A model generated the notes under the pieces. That model made no database searches, was not told the DNA's origin, and worked only from the letters and a program-made list of their open reading frames with translations. From an uncultured Verrucomicrobia subdivision 3 bacterium (GTDB lineage: Bacteria > Verrucomicrobiota > Verrucomicrobiia > Limisphaerales > UBA11358), in NCBI GenBank assembly GCA_903889895.1, contig CAISYZ010000144.1, positions 1 through 51,703 of the forward strand: a stretch of DNA of 51,703 nt, in the 5' to 3' direction. Numbering within the stretch: the first letter of the stretch is position 1; each line of letters starts with the position of its first letter. The position numbers were made by a program, and so were the translations under genes. Below are positions 17,157-25,609 of the stretch, piece by piece.

Positions 17157-20100
17157 ATGAAATCTTGGTGGCCGCACATCATAAAAAAAATTCTCGCAAT
17201 TATTCCATTCACGTTTGCCGCAGCCGGCTTCGGCGGGGATGGCACGGCCCAAATTGAAGCCAGCTTTTTGAATCCACCCGTTGAAGTGCGCCCAGGCATC
17301 TGGTGGTTTTGGGGCGAATCGGTCACCACCGACCACGGGATCACGCAGGATCTGGAATCGCTCAAACGGGTCGGCTTCGGCGGGGCGGTGATTTATGAGC
17401 AGTCGTTCAGCGACCGCCCCGAAGCGCTGAAAAGCCTCTCGCCGGACTGGCTGGCGCGGGCGCGTTTTGCCGCCGCCGAATGCGCACGGTTGGGACTAAA
17501 GCTGGAAGTTAATGTCAGTGACGGCTACGTCGCGGGCGGTCCGTGGATCACGCCCGCGCTGGGAATGCAGCGGCTGGTCGCGAGTGAAACGGAAATCGAA
17601 GGCGGACGCACGGTTTCCCTTGCGCTGCCGAAACCGCCAGTGGTGCTGGATTATTATCGTGACGTGGCTGTGCTCGCGTATCCTGCCCCGGCGGGCAGCG
17701 GAAACCCATTGACCGCACCGAAAGTCAGCAGTCTGCCTGCGGGTATTGATTGCAAGCAACTTTTCAACACCGATGGCCGGACGAAGGCGCACATCGCGCC
17801 AAATCCAGATGGCCAACCGGTATTTGTTCAGCTTGATTACGGCCAACCGTTCACGGCCCGCAGTCTGACCTATGCTTCGCGCTCAAATCTGAAAGCCCTG
17901 GTCATCGCCACGGAGGTGCCGTCATCGTGGGCGGATGATTTCTTAGGACAGGGCATGAAGCCGATTCCGCCGCTCGGCAGTTTGGAGGCGAGCGATGATG
18001 AAAATACTTGGCGCAGGGTTTGCAGCATCCCGGGTTTCGGCACGCAGCACGACTCGTGGACGCAGCGGACGGTTGCCTTTCCGGCGACGACGGCACGATT
18101 CTACCGGCTGAAACTGGATGTCCCAGAAGAGGGGTTGTCCATCGGCGGCGTTGGCTTGCGCGGCGAGGCGCGCATTGACCAGTGGGAAAGCAAGTCCGGC
18201 AATATCGTGGATTTTTCCAATCCTGACCGCACGCCGGATTATCATGGCGATGAAGTGATCGACCCGGAAAAAATTCTCGACCTAACAACAAACCTTGGAG
18301 CGGACGGTAAATTAAATTGGAATGCGCCGCCGGGTCATTGGGCTATTTTGCGTCTGGGCCACACGCCGACCGGTGCGAAAACCAAACATGGCCGACCAGA
18401 AAATCTCGGCCTCGAATGCGACAAGTTGAGTGCGGCCGCGACCGCCGTGCAGTTTTCTAACTACGTTGGCGTCATTTTGCGCGAAATTCGCCGCGTGCCG
18501 GGCGCGAAGCTCGCAGGCATCAATATTGACAGCGCGGAACACGGCTCGCAGAACTGGACGGATGATTTTGAATCGCAGTTTGAAAAACGGCGTGGTTACG
18601 CGCTGCGAAAATATTTGCCGGCGATGATGGGGCACGTGGTTGGCAGCCGCGAGCTTTCCGATAAATTTCTTTTTGATGTGCGCCGCACGATCGCCGATCT
18701 CATGAGCGATGAGTATTTCGGCACGTTCCAAAAACTTTGTCGCGCCGAGGGCATGACCTCGATGGCCGAGGCGCCGGGCATTGCGACGTGTCTGCCGAGC
18801 GACAACATCCAGGCAAAAGGCCGCACGGATATTCCGATGGGTGAATTTTGGATGAGCCAGCCGGACGGCACGATGGACTGCAAGGAAACCGCGAGCGCGG
18901 CGCACGTTTACGGCTGTCCCGTCGCCGCCGCCGAGGCCTTCACCGGCAGCCGTGCGGATGCGCATCCGGGCATGATGAAGCCGTTCGCTGACGCGGCGCT
19001 GGCACTTGGCATCAACCGCTTTGTCGTGCTCGCCTATGTGCATCAGCCTTGGGATGACAAACAGCCCGGCGTCACGCAGGACCGGTTTTATGTGCCTTAC
19101 CAGCGGCACAACACCTGGTGGGAAGACGGCAAAGATTTTTGGATCTCGCTGGCCCGCTCGTCGCAACTGATGCGCGAAGGGCGTGCGGTGGCCGACATTC
19201 TTTATGACCTCGGCAACGACACGCCGCTCAAAATCGCCACCTGGCGGATGCGACCAGTTCCGCCCGCCGGTTATGATTACGATGTCTGCGGCGACGAAGT
19301 GCTCGTCAACCGCGCCAGCGTGAAGGACGGGCGCATCGTGCTGCCGGACGGCATGAGCTACCGGCTCCTGATCCTGGCGGGCGGAGATAAAATGACGCTC
19401 GGCGCGGCGCAAAAACTCCGCGAACTGGTTTACGCCGGCGCCTGTGTGCTCGGTTCCGTGAAGCCCATTGGCTCGCCCTCATTGACCGATGGGAATGACG
19501 GTGACGCCGAGGTAAAAAAAATCGCCGATGAACTGTGGGGCACAAATCCGTTGCCCGCGAAAGGTGAAAAGCAAACTGGCGCGGGCCGGATGTTCTGGGG
19601 GGCAACGCCGGCGGAAGTCCTGACCGCGCTCGACACGCCGCGCGACTGGGAAATTGTCGGCGGCGACAAAGTGGCTAATTTTCTCTGCGCGCACCGGCGG
19701 ACAGCCGACGCGGATTTTTATTTTGTAGCGAACCACCAGCCCCGCGCCGCAAAAATGACCGTTGCCTTTCGGTTGACGGGAAAAACTGCCGAACGCTGGG
19801 ATGCGGACACCGGAATGATTTCTGAAATCACCGGCAGTCGCGAAGCCGGCGGGCGCACCGAAGTGCCGCTGACGCTGGAGGCGAATGCGTCGACTTTTGT
19901 CGTGTTTCGCAAAACGGACGATGCTTTGCCGCCGCGTCCGCAGGCCGAAACGAATTTGATCGCCGATTTGCCGGTGCGTTTGGAATTGGCCGGGCCGTGG
20001 AATGTCCGCTTCACGCCCGGCTGGGGTGCGCCGGACCGGGTCACCTTCACCAATTTGGTTTCCTGGACCGACCAGCCTGATTTTGGCATCCGGCATTATT

Positions 20101-20465
20101 CCGGTTCGGCGGTTTATGCGAAAGAGTTTGATTTCCCGGCGGTGCGCCCTGGCGAGCGCCTGGTGCTCAATCTTGGCAACGTCGGCGTGCTGGCCGGGGT
20201 TAAATTAAATGGCCGCGATCTCGGTGTCGTTTGGAAGGAACCTTACGCCGTGGATGTCACCAGCGCGTTGCGCGCCGGGAAAAATTCATTGGAAATCCGC
20301 GTCGTGAATCTTTGGGTCAACCGGCTGATTGCGGATGCCGGTCTGCCGCCGGAGCAACGCCTGACTTGGGCAACGTGGAATCCCTTCCACCCAAGCGATG
20401 CTTTGGTCCAATCCGGCTTGCTTGGCCCGGTGACCATCCTAACCGCGAAAAAACCGCAACCCTAA
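17157..20465 (+). CDS. Glycoside hydrolase family 106-like alpha-L-rhamnosidase
   Basis: A 1102-aa secreted enzyme. The frame opens at a TTG (17124), but ATG 17157 gives the basic-hydrophobic signal KKILAIIPFTFAAAGFGG. Family features: PPVEVRPGIWWFWGESVTTDHGITQDLESLKRVGFGGAVIYEQ, ARLGLKLEVNVSDGYVAGGPWITP, NIDSAEHGSQNWTDDFESQFEKRRGY (acidic residues expected in the active site) and the C-terminal beta-sandwich with NLGNVGVLAGVKLNGRDLGVVWKEPY and NLWVNRLIADAG. GH106 removes L-rhamnose from rhamnogalacturonan-type pectins and related glycans. Length is normal. It is divergent from the GH35 operon and convergent with purM. Confidence 0.88.
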   Translation: MKSWWPHIIKKILAIIPFTFAAAGFGGDGTAQIEASFLNPPVEVRPGIWWFWGESVTTDHGITQDLESLKRVGFGGAVIYEQSFSDRPEALKSLSPDWLARARFAAAECARLGLKLEVNVSDGYVAGGPWITPALGMQRLVASETEIEGGRTVSLALPKPPVVLDYYRDVAVLAYPAPAGSGNPLTAPKVSSLPAGIDCKQLFNTDGRTKAHIAPNPDGQPVFVQLDYGQPFTARSLTYASRSNLKALVIATEVPSSWADDFLGQGMKPIPPLGSLEASDDENTWRRVCSIPGFGTQHDSWTQRTVAFPATTARFYRLKLDVPEEGLSIGGVGLRGEARIDQWESKSGNIVDFSNPDRTPDYHGDEVIDPEKILDLTTNLGADGKLNWNAPPGHWAILRLGHTPTGAKTKHGRPENLGLECDKLSAAATAVQFSNYVGVILREIRRVPGAKLAGINIDSAEHGSQNWTDDFESQFEKRRGYALRKYLPAMMGHVVGSRELSDKFLFDVRRTIADLMSDEYFGTFQKLCRAEGMTSMAEAPGIATCLPSDNIQAKGRTDIPMGEFWMSQPDGTMDCKETASAAHVYGCPVAAAEAFTGSRADAHPGMMKPFADAALALGINRFVVLAYVHQPWDDKQPGVTQDRFYVPYQRHNTWWEDGKDFWISLARSSQLMREGRAVADILYDLGNDTPLKIATWRMRPVPPAGYDYDVCGDEVLVNRASVKDGRIVLPDGMSYRLLILAGGDKMTLGAAQKLRELVYAGACVLGSVKPIGSPSLTDGNDGDAEVKKIADELWGTNPLPAKGEKQTGAGRMFWGATPAEVLTALDTPRDWEIVGGDKVANFLCAHRRTADADFYFVANHQPRAAKMTVAFRLTGKTAERWDADTGMISEITGSREAGGRTEVPLTLEANASTFVVFRKTDDALPPRPQAETNLIADLPVRLELAGPWNVRFTPGWGAPDRVTFTNLVSWTDQPDFGIRHYSGSAVYAKEFDFPAVRPGERLVLNLGNVGVLAGVKLNGRDLGVVWKEPYAVDVTSALRAGKNSLEIRVVNLWVNRLIADAGLPPEQRLTWATWNPFHPSDALVQSGLLGPVTILTAKKPQP

Positions 20466-20482
20466 ACATCATGGCTGCGGTT
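20448..20482 (-). terminator. Terminator of purM inside the 3' end of the GH106 gene
   Basis: On the minus strand a 10-bp near-perfect stem (AACCGCAGCC / GGTTGCGGTT, one mismatch; plus-strand arms 20452-20461 and 20473-20482) is followed by six T (six A at 20448-20453 on the plus strand). It sits about 15 nt after the purM stop and overlaps the last codons of the convergent GH106 gene. Confidence 0.7.
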
Positions 20483-20496
20483 CGCGACCAAGCAGA

Positions 20497-21555
20497 TTAT
20501 TCCACCCGCGCTTCGCCCTTGCCTTTGACGACTTCGCCAATGACCCACGCCTTGTGCTTTTGGGCGTTGATGAATTTCAAAACGTCCTTCGCCTTGTCGG
20601 CGGAAACAATCGAAACCATGCCGATGCCCATGTTGAACACCTGATAAAGCTCGTCGTCCGGCACGCCGCTCTTCTGCTCGATGATCTGGAAAATCGGCAG
20701 CATGTCCCACGAACCTTTTTTGATGACCACGTCGAGCGATTTCGGCAGCACGCGCGGAATGTTGTCCACAAAACCGCCGCCGGTGATGTGCGCGAAGGCG
20801 CGCACCTGATCCGGCTTGCCGACGAGATTGAATTTCTTGAGAAGCTTTTGCACCAGTGGGCCGTAGCTGATGTGTTCCTTCAATAATTCTTCACCAACGG
20901 ATTTTTTCAATCCGGGAACTTTGCTCGACGGTTTGTAGCCGAGCTGCTCGAAAAAGATTTTCCGGCCGAGCGAATAGCCGTTTGTGTGCAGGCCGCTTGA
21001 TTCGATGCCGATGACCACGTCGCCGCGCTTCACGGTTTTCTGGCCATTGAGCATCCGGGATTTTTCCACCACGCCGACGATGGTGCCGCTCACGTCGTAT
21101 TCGCCTTTTTGGTAAAAGCCCGGCATCTGCGCCGTCTCGCCGCCTATGAGCGCACAGTTATTTTCCGCGCAGGCGCGGGCGAAACCCTTGATGATTTCCG
21201 TGAACACGTGCGGCTCCAACTTACCGGTGCCGAGGTAATCGAGGAAGAACAGCGGTTCCGCGCCGAGCACGGCGATGTCGTTCACGCAATGGTTCACGAG
21301 GTCTGCGCCGATGGTGTCGTGCTTGTCCTGCTGGAAGGCGATTTTCAGCTTGGTGCCGACGCCGTCCACGCTGCTGACGAGAATCGGCTCGCGATATTTT
21401 TTCACGTCCAGCGCGAACAGGCCGCCGAAGCCGCCGACCTTGCCGAGCACCTCGCGGCGATGCGTGCTGGCGAGCAACTGGGGCAGGGTGGCTTTGACTT
21501 TATTGCCGAGATCAATATCAACGCCGGCGGCGGCGTAAGCTTTTTGCTTCTTCAT
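20497..21555 (-). CDS. purM: Phosphoribosylformylglycinamidine cyclo-ligase
   Basis: A 352-aa AIR synthetase of purine synthesis. The frame opens at 21615, but the ATG at 21555 gives the standard start MKKQKAYAAAGVDIDLGNK. Family features: SSVDGVGTKLKIAF, NHCVNDIAVLGAEPLFFLDYLG, CALIGGETAQMPGFY, ESSGLHTNGYSLGRKI and AFAHITGGGFVDNIPRVLP, then a long C-terminal part with NMGIGMVSIVS. Length is normal. It is monocistronic by layout, with its own terminator, and is separated from purD by the polysaccharide locus. Confidence 0.97.
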   Translation of the reverse strand: MKKQKAYAAAGVDIDLGNKVKATLPQLLASTHRREVLGKVGGFGGLFALDVKKYREPILVSSVDGVGTKLKIAFQQDKHDTIGADLVNHCVNDIAVLGAEPLFFLDYLGTGKLEPHVFTEIIKGFARACAENNCALIGGETAQMPGFYQKGEYDVSGTIVGVVEKSRMLNGQKTVKRGDVVIGIESSGLHTNGYSLGRKIFFEQLGYKPSSKVPGLKKSVGEELLKEHISYGPLVQKLLKKFNLVGKPDQVRAFAHITGGGFVDNIPRVLPKSLDVVIKKGSWDMLPIFQIIEQKSGVPDDELYQVFNMGIGMVSIVSADKAKDVLKFINAQKHKAWVIGEVVKGKGEARVE

Positions 21556-21621
21556 GTGGCGCGGATTAAACCGAAAAATGGCGGAGCGGGCGAGAAAATT
21601 TCGCGGCGACAGCAAGCGAAA

Positions 21622-22776
21622 CTAAAACCGCCTTACACAACGAAACCCAGTGATGTTGGCTGCGGAGTTTGGGGCTGCGTAAGTATGAAGGCCGCATCGT
21701 GCGAAAATGGCGTTGTTGTTCCAATCACCACCGCGCATGACGCGATTGCTGCCCGATGCCGGGCCAGTTGGATTGTTGGGAGTCGGTTAACCATAAGGTG
21801 TCCCATACCAGTCCCAACACCATTCAAACAAATTCCCCGCCATATCATACAGTCCATACCCATTTGGCGAGAACGAGCCTACGGGACTCGTGTAGGGCTG
21901 CGGGGCGGAAACAAAGTTGGTGTTGTAACCGCTCGGACCTAAATCTCCGAAGTCGATGCCATGTTGGTTGAGGTTTAATATTCCGTAATAGTTGGCTTGG
22001 CTTTCGGAAATTGTGTTGCCCCACGGATACCGCTGCCCACTCAAGCCACCGCGCGCCGCTTTCTCCCATTCTGCTTCCGTAGGTAGCCGATAACCGGATG
22101 CAGCCCAATTCGCATACACGGCTGACTCGTTGTTGGTTAATATTTTCGTCAATGCGGCATCATTGTAATAGACGGGCGTAAAACCTTCCTGCTGTGAACG
22201 CGCATTGCACCACTTTATCGCGTCAAACCAATTCAAGCCCTGAACTGGATGGTTGGTGGCTTTGCCCGCACCTGCGAAGTCAAATGCATAGCCATGGTTT
22301 GTGGCGTAGAGATACACATTCGTCCACAGGCCATAGCTCACAAGATTTACCTCCATGTAAAATCCCGACGCGTAAATATTCGTCGGGATGGCATCGGCTT
22401 CACCATCTATCGTGTCGCCCATTGTGAATGTTCCAGCAGGAATGAGCACCATGCCGGAGGGCGGGCTGGGGTCAACGATTCGGTTGGTGTTGATGCCATT
22501 TGTGACAGGTATTTGAACATAATCCACCCAATTACTGACACCGCCCAGCGAGATGGCAGTCTGGACGCTATAGTTCGTTCCCGCCAGCGCGTTGGTCCAG
22601 ATTAGTGAGCCATCAGCTTGGAACGCCGTGATTTTCGTCGCCGCTGGTCCGACAATCCGAAAGAACCGTGTGCCTTGAGCGGCGGCTTGATGCACGCTGA
22701 CGAGCATAGCCAGAATGATGAGGGATTTAATCAGCGTAAATCCGCTAAGTCTCCTTTTGGCCGAAAGCGTTTTCAT
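21622..22776 (-). pseudogene. Sulfatase-modifying-factor (SUMF1/FGE-like) protein gene with one in-frame stop
   Basis: From ATG 22776 (MKTLSAKRRLSGFTLIKSLI) the frame encodes a signal-like segment, a beta domain and an FGE-sulfatase domain: GMVLIPAGTFTMGD, NHPVQGLNWFDAIKWCNARS, GYRLPTEAEWEKAARGG, YPWGN, YGLYDMAGNLFEWCWDWYG. A TAA at 21787-21789 ends it after 329 codons. Past this stop the same frame continues for 54 codons with the exact expected family ending (NPTGPASGSNRVMRGGDW...NITGFRCVRRF) before TAG at 21622-21624. So a single base change, probably CAA to TAA, split an otherwise intact gene. These FGE-like secreted proteins lack the CxPSR centre, and their role is unknown. The N-terminal GFTLIKSL looks like a degraded prepilin signal. 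Confidence 0.85.
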
Positions 22777-22826
22777 GGCGGCTGAAACTGTAACTCCGCC
22801 CGCCCCGGCGACAAGCCCGTTTTTTC

Positions 22827-22864
22827 GTCCCAACGGGACTCTTGCCAGCGTTAGAAAACGCTGG
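22827..22864. repeat. Two tiny hairpins in the leader of the SUMF1-like gene
   Basis: GTCCC-AAC-GGGAC at 22827-22839 is followed by CCAGCGTT-AGAA-AACGCTGG at 22845-22864 (perfect 8-bp stem). The first is identical to a hairpin at 35910-35922 on the far side of the integrated element, where a whole array of such hairpins lies. They appear to be dispersed small palindromic repeats of this genome. Confidence 0.75.
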
Positions 22865-22899
22865 ATTTGCAAGGGTTTTCTGCGGGGCGGGTAGCCGGG

Positions 22900-22990
22900 T
22901 GTCAGTGAAAATGTCAGTGAATCGGCGGTGGTTTCGGCCATCCGCTAAGATTCACCAGAACTTCAGCACTACCCGCCCACTATCCGCTAA
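22900..22990 (+). repeat. Left end: candidate attL with recombinase-binding repeats
   Basis: A tandem of two TGTCAGTGAA units separated by AA occupies 22900-22921. Inside the element, ATCCGCTAA occurs twice (22940-22948 and 22982-22990), 42 bp apart, which is four helical turns as expected for arm-type sites. Just before the second copy lies ACCCGCCCACTAT, which recurs inverted as ATAGTGGCGGGT near 35832-35843 at the right end. The recombinase gene starts 23 nt after the last repeat. Confidence 0.55.
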
Positions 22991-23012
22991 CTCATCTGAC
23001 CTGTAATGCTTC

Positions 23013-24083
23013 ATGATTCAGAACAACAAAACACGAACCATGAAACATCAGTTCATCCTGTTCCAACGCGCGGGCATCTTCTATTGCGAAGACACCGGCA
23101 CCGGCAAGCAAACCTCGCTCCGCACCCGCGACCGCGACCAAGCCCAACGGCTGCTCAACGCGAAAAACGAAGCGCTGCGCCAGCCCGCCATGAATCTGCA
23201 AATCGCGCAGGTGTATTTGCACCACAGCGACCCGGCCCTCGCCTCGCGAACGTGGCAGAAGGTAATGGAGCACATCATCACCACCAAGCACGGCAGCACA
23301 CAGGCGCGCTGGCGTTCTGCCATCAAGGACAAGGCGTTTGATTTGATCCGGCATCGCCGCCTGTTGGAAAGCACCGGCGAGCAGTTTCTGACGGTCTTGC
23401 ACGCCGGCACGGTGGCGACCAATCTTTATTTGCGGCGCATCCACCATTACGCCGTGACGATGCACTGGCTGCCGTGGCCGGTGCTGTCCAAACTGCATTG
23501 GCCGCCGCTGGTGTATCAGGCCAAGCGCGCCATCACCCTGGACGAACACTGGCAACTGCTGGCCGTTGAACGCAGCCCGGTGCGGCGGGCCTTTTATGAA
23601 ATCCTCTGGCACTTTGGCGGCTCGCAGACGGACATGGCCCGGCTGACCGCCGAGGACATTGACTGGCAAAGGCAGACGATTGCCTACCGCCGTCACAAAA
23701 GCGGCACGATGGCAGTGCAGGCCATCGGCGCGGAAGTTGCGGCGGTGTTGCGAACGCTGCCCCAGGCCGGCTATTTGTTTCCAACGCTGGCGGACATTTC
23801 GCCGAGCTACCGAGGCCATGCCTTTGTTTACCGGTTGAAACAGTTGGGCATCACCGGCCTGACATTGCACAGCTACCGTTATGCGTGGGCCGAACGTGCC
23901 AAAGCCGCCGGTTATCCCGAACGGTTTGCGATGCAAGCCTTGGGTCATAAAAGTGAAGCGGTGCATCGGGCGTATGCAAAGCAGGCGGCAGTGGTGTTGC
24001 CACCGCTGGAGGAATACGAATTGCCGAAGCGCAGCGCCCCGGCGCAGCTATCGGCATTGCTGCCGGAGGCGAGCCGGAACTAG
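23013..24083 (+). CDS. Tyrosine recombinase / integrase
   Basis: A 356-aa recombinase, presumably for integration and excision of this element. An alternative start is ATG 23040. The N-terminal core-binding part spans residues 1-165 and the catalytic part about 172-325. Catalytic candidates: Lys229 (RRHKSGT), His286 and Arg289 (LHSYR), His312 (LGHKS) and Tyr321 (HRAYAKQ). The usual first arginine (GxR in box I) is not where expected: the segment reads GGSQTDMARL (202-211). Such a variant could belong to a divergent subgroup or be impaired. The gene reads away from the left att-like repeats and overlaps by 4 nt the convergent HTH gene. Confidence 0.88.
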   Translation: MIQNNKTRTMKHQFILFQRAGIFYCEDTGTGKQTSLRTRDRDQAQRLLNAKNEALRQPAMNLQIAQVYLHHSDPALASRTWQKVMEHIITTKHGSTQARWRSAIKDKAFDLIRHRRLLESTGEQFLTVLHAGTVATNLYLRRIHHYAVTMHWLPWPVLSKLHWPPLVYQAKRAITLDEHWQLLAVERSPVRRAFYEILWHFGGSQTDMARLTAEDIDWQRQTIAYRRHKSGTMAVQAIGAEVAAVLRTLPQAGYLFPTLADISPSYRGHAFVYRLKQLGITGLTLHSYRYAWAERAKAAGYPERFAMQALGHKSEAVHRAYAKQAAVVLPPLEEYELPKRSAPAQLSALLPEASRN

Positions 24084-24400
24084 TCAGCCAGCGGCGCAAG
24101 TTCTACCGGACGCCCGCCGGAGCTTTTCTGGCGGGCGTTTTTGGCGTGCCAGTGTTGGTAAATCGTGCTCGACACGCGCACCAGCCAGTTGCGGTCTTTG
24201 ACGGCTTCCAACAAATCCGTCGTGGCAAAAAACTTGATGCCGTTGGCGGGAGGATTGCCCAGCGGTTTGATCAGCTTGGCCGCGACCAGCGCCGGTATGT
24301 CATGCGGCTGGCAGTTCAACACCCATGCCGCCTGCTCCGCCGTGAGGCGGGCCGGCAACTGGCCCAGCAGTGTCAGAAATTGGTGTTGATCGTCGCGCAT
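24080..24400 (-). CDS. Small helix-turn-helix (excisionase-like) protein
   Basis: A 106-aa protein from ATG 24400; the frame also opens at a TTG at 24415. The pattern LTAEQAAWVLNCQPHDIPALVAAKLIKPLG...GIKFFATTDLLEAVKDRNWLVR matches the winged MerR-like helix-turn-helix of excisionases. There a helix pair (AEQAAWVLNC / HDIPALVAAKLI) is followed by a wing and a helix beginning at a conserved aromatic residue. The basic tail is K/R-rich. Convergent position right beside the integrase supports a directionality factor or regulator of the element. Function is inferred from fold pattern and location. Confidence 0.65.
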   Translation of the reverse strand: MRDDQHQFLTLLGQLPARLTAEQAAWVLNCQPHDIPALVAAKLIKPLGNPPANGIKFFATTDLLEAVKDRNWLVRVSSTIYQHWHAKNARQKSSGGRPVELAPLAD

Positions 24401-24763
24401 AAATCTTTTCTGCAATCGCCCGGTGTTTCCTGCCGAACGGCATTTGCATCAGGGCATAGGAATTCTACAAGGAGCCTTTGCCGGCGGTCGGCGGGCGGGC
24501 GCTCCGCGCCCGCCCACCGAGCCACCGGCCAAGGAATCCATTCAATTTGACACGCGCCACAGTAGCTTTGGCGTTTTATCGGCGGCATCCACTGGCGGAT
24601 TTTCAGGAATCATTCTAGCGCGCCAACATCCCTGCTTTCAGGGGCAAGCCAGCGCATGATTTCCCATGCCCGCAACCACCGAGGCTGTCTCATCGTAAAG
24701 CCTACTCGCACGAGGAACGCCCTGGCCGTTAGACCCTCGCACTTTCGACACCAGCCCGTTTTA
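24401..24763. other. Non-coding stretch with a long hairpin, candidate replication or transfer origin
   Basis: No credible gene lies between the HTH gene and the Rep gene. A 50-nt imperfect palindrome at 24480-24529 has a perfect 10-bp inner stem GGGCGGGCGC-TCC-GCGCCCGCCC (24493-24515), continuing outward (GCCGG, TCGG blocks) with two mismatches and one bulge. A second small hairpin CCCTG-CTTT-CAGGG lies at 24631-24644. Its place just downstream of an HUH replication initiator gene suggests a nicking or priming site. It could also be a strong bidirectional terminator, but there is no T tract. Confidence 0.5.
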
Positions 24764-25315
24764 TCATGTGTCCCGGCCGCAGCGTCTGTCTCCACTCTCG
24801 TCTATACTCGCTATCAAACGAATAACCGACGAAGACAGCGTCACCGTGTTCGCAAAGCTGTATTTGTTCAGCTCGTATGCGTTTGCCCCCAGGCACTTCG
24901 CAACGTAGTCCGCGCCGGCCAGTGCGCGGTCATATTGTCGAACATCTACGCGCGCACCACCGGATTGAATCTTCCACAGATGTTCCATCTGATGTTGCAG
25001 CGTGTGATAGTTGCGGGTAGCAGTTCCCCCCACCAGACAGTGGAAGTGGAAACGCCCATTTTCTTCGCCGACTTCACCCCGCAGTGCGATGAGCAGGCGA
25101 TTATAGGGGACACCACAGACTTTGGCCGTTTCTTGCAACCAGCGCCATGCCATGCCGTAACAAATGTTTGTTCGAGGGACGTTGCCCTTAAATGTCGGCG
25201 TTGCAAAAAAGTCCCACTGCACCCTTGCCAGTGAAATACCAAAGTCCGTGGCGACCTCGGAACGGCGGATCGGCTCGCGCCAATCCCTGTCTATCCGAGG
25301 ATTTTTCGAGGCCAT
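24764..25315 (-). CDS. HUH-type replication initiator (rolling-circle Rep-like)
   Basis: A 183-aa protein with the three motifs of single-tyrosine HUH endonucleases. Motif I is VQWDFFATPTF (residues 32-42). Motif II is GRFHFHCLVGG (His90 and His92 bind the metal). Motif III is ADYVAKCLG (Tyr137 nucleophile, Lys140). Such enzymes nick one strand, stay joined to the 5' end and start rolling-circle replication or transfer. Size and motifs look like plasmid or ssDNA-phage Reps rather than relaxases or transposases. It follows a 95-aa protein gene by 6 nt, as one minus-strand unit. A long hairpin lies about 235 nt downstream of its stop. No helicase domain is present. Confidence 0.82.
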   Translation of the reverse strand: MASKNPRIDRDWREPIRRSEVATDFGISLARVQWDFFATPTFKGNVPRTNICYGMAWRWLQETAKVCGVPYNRLLIALRGEVGEENGRFHFHCLVGGTATRNYHTLQHQMEHLWKIQSGGARVDVRQYDRALAGADYVAKCLGANAYELNKYSFANTVTLSSSVIRLIASIDESGDRRCGRDT

Positions 25316-25321
25316 AAGCTT

Positions 25322-25609
25322 TTACTTTTTGGCTTCGGTGATGATGCTGCCCAGCAGGGTAGCTTTGCCGCCATTTTCACCGTGGCGGATTTTGGCCACG
25401 CCCACCTGGAGCGTAGTGCCTACCGACTTGCCCCACACTTTGGAGCGTTCATCGTCCTTCGTTCGGTAGTAGAGCATTTCCTCCATGCGGTGTTCCGCCG
25501 GGTTGCTCATGTCCATGCAGAGCAAATCATACGATTCGCCTGCGGGTTTGCCGTTCTTGGCCGGCCACGTATTGTGAACCTCCTTGAACACAGTTAAGGT
25601 CATGATCAT
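25322..25609 (-). CDS. Small protein co-transcribed with Rep, unknown (ssDNA-binding candidate)
   Basis: A 95-aa protein from ATG 25609 (MIMTLTVFKEV); a second ATG lies two codons later. The frame is open upstream to 25771 but without coding character. The protein has beta-strand rhythm (MTLTVFKEV, SYDLLCMDMS, MEEMLYYRTK, VGTTLQVGVAKIRHG, KATLLGSII), which could form an OB-type barrel. No catalytic motif is visible. Because it lies 6 nt before an HUH Rep gene, a single-stranded DNA-binding or Rep-accessory role is a reasonable guess. I do not recognise the family. The 196-nt gap upstream (25610-25805) presumably holds its promoter; nothing else is seen there. Confidence 0.6.
   Translation of the reverse strand: MIMTLTVFKEVHNTWPAKNGKPAGESYDLLCMDMSNPAEHRMEEMLYYRTKDDERSKVWGKSVGTTLQVGVAKIRHGENGGKATLLGSIITEAKK

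Noticed and set aside
24764..25315. REP-associated (RAYT) transposase instead of a Rep
   Set aside because: Although HUH motifs are shared, the FFATPTF motif I and the Y-V-A-K motif resemble replication initiators, and palindromes do not flank the gene itself as in RAYT units.
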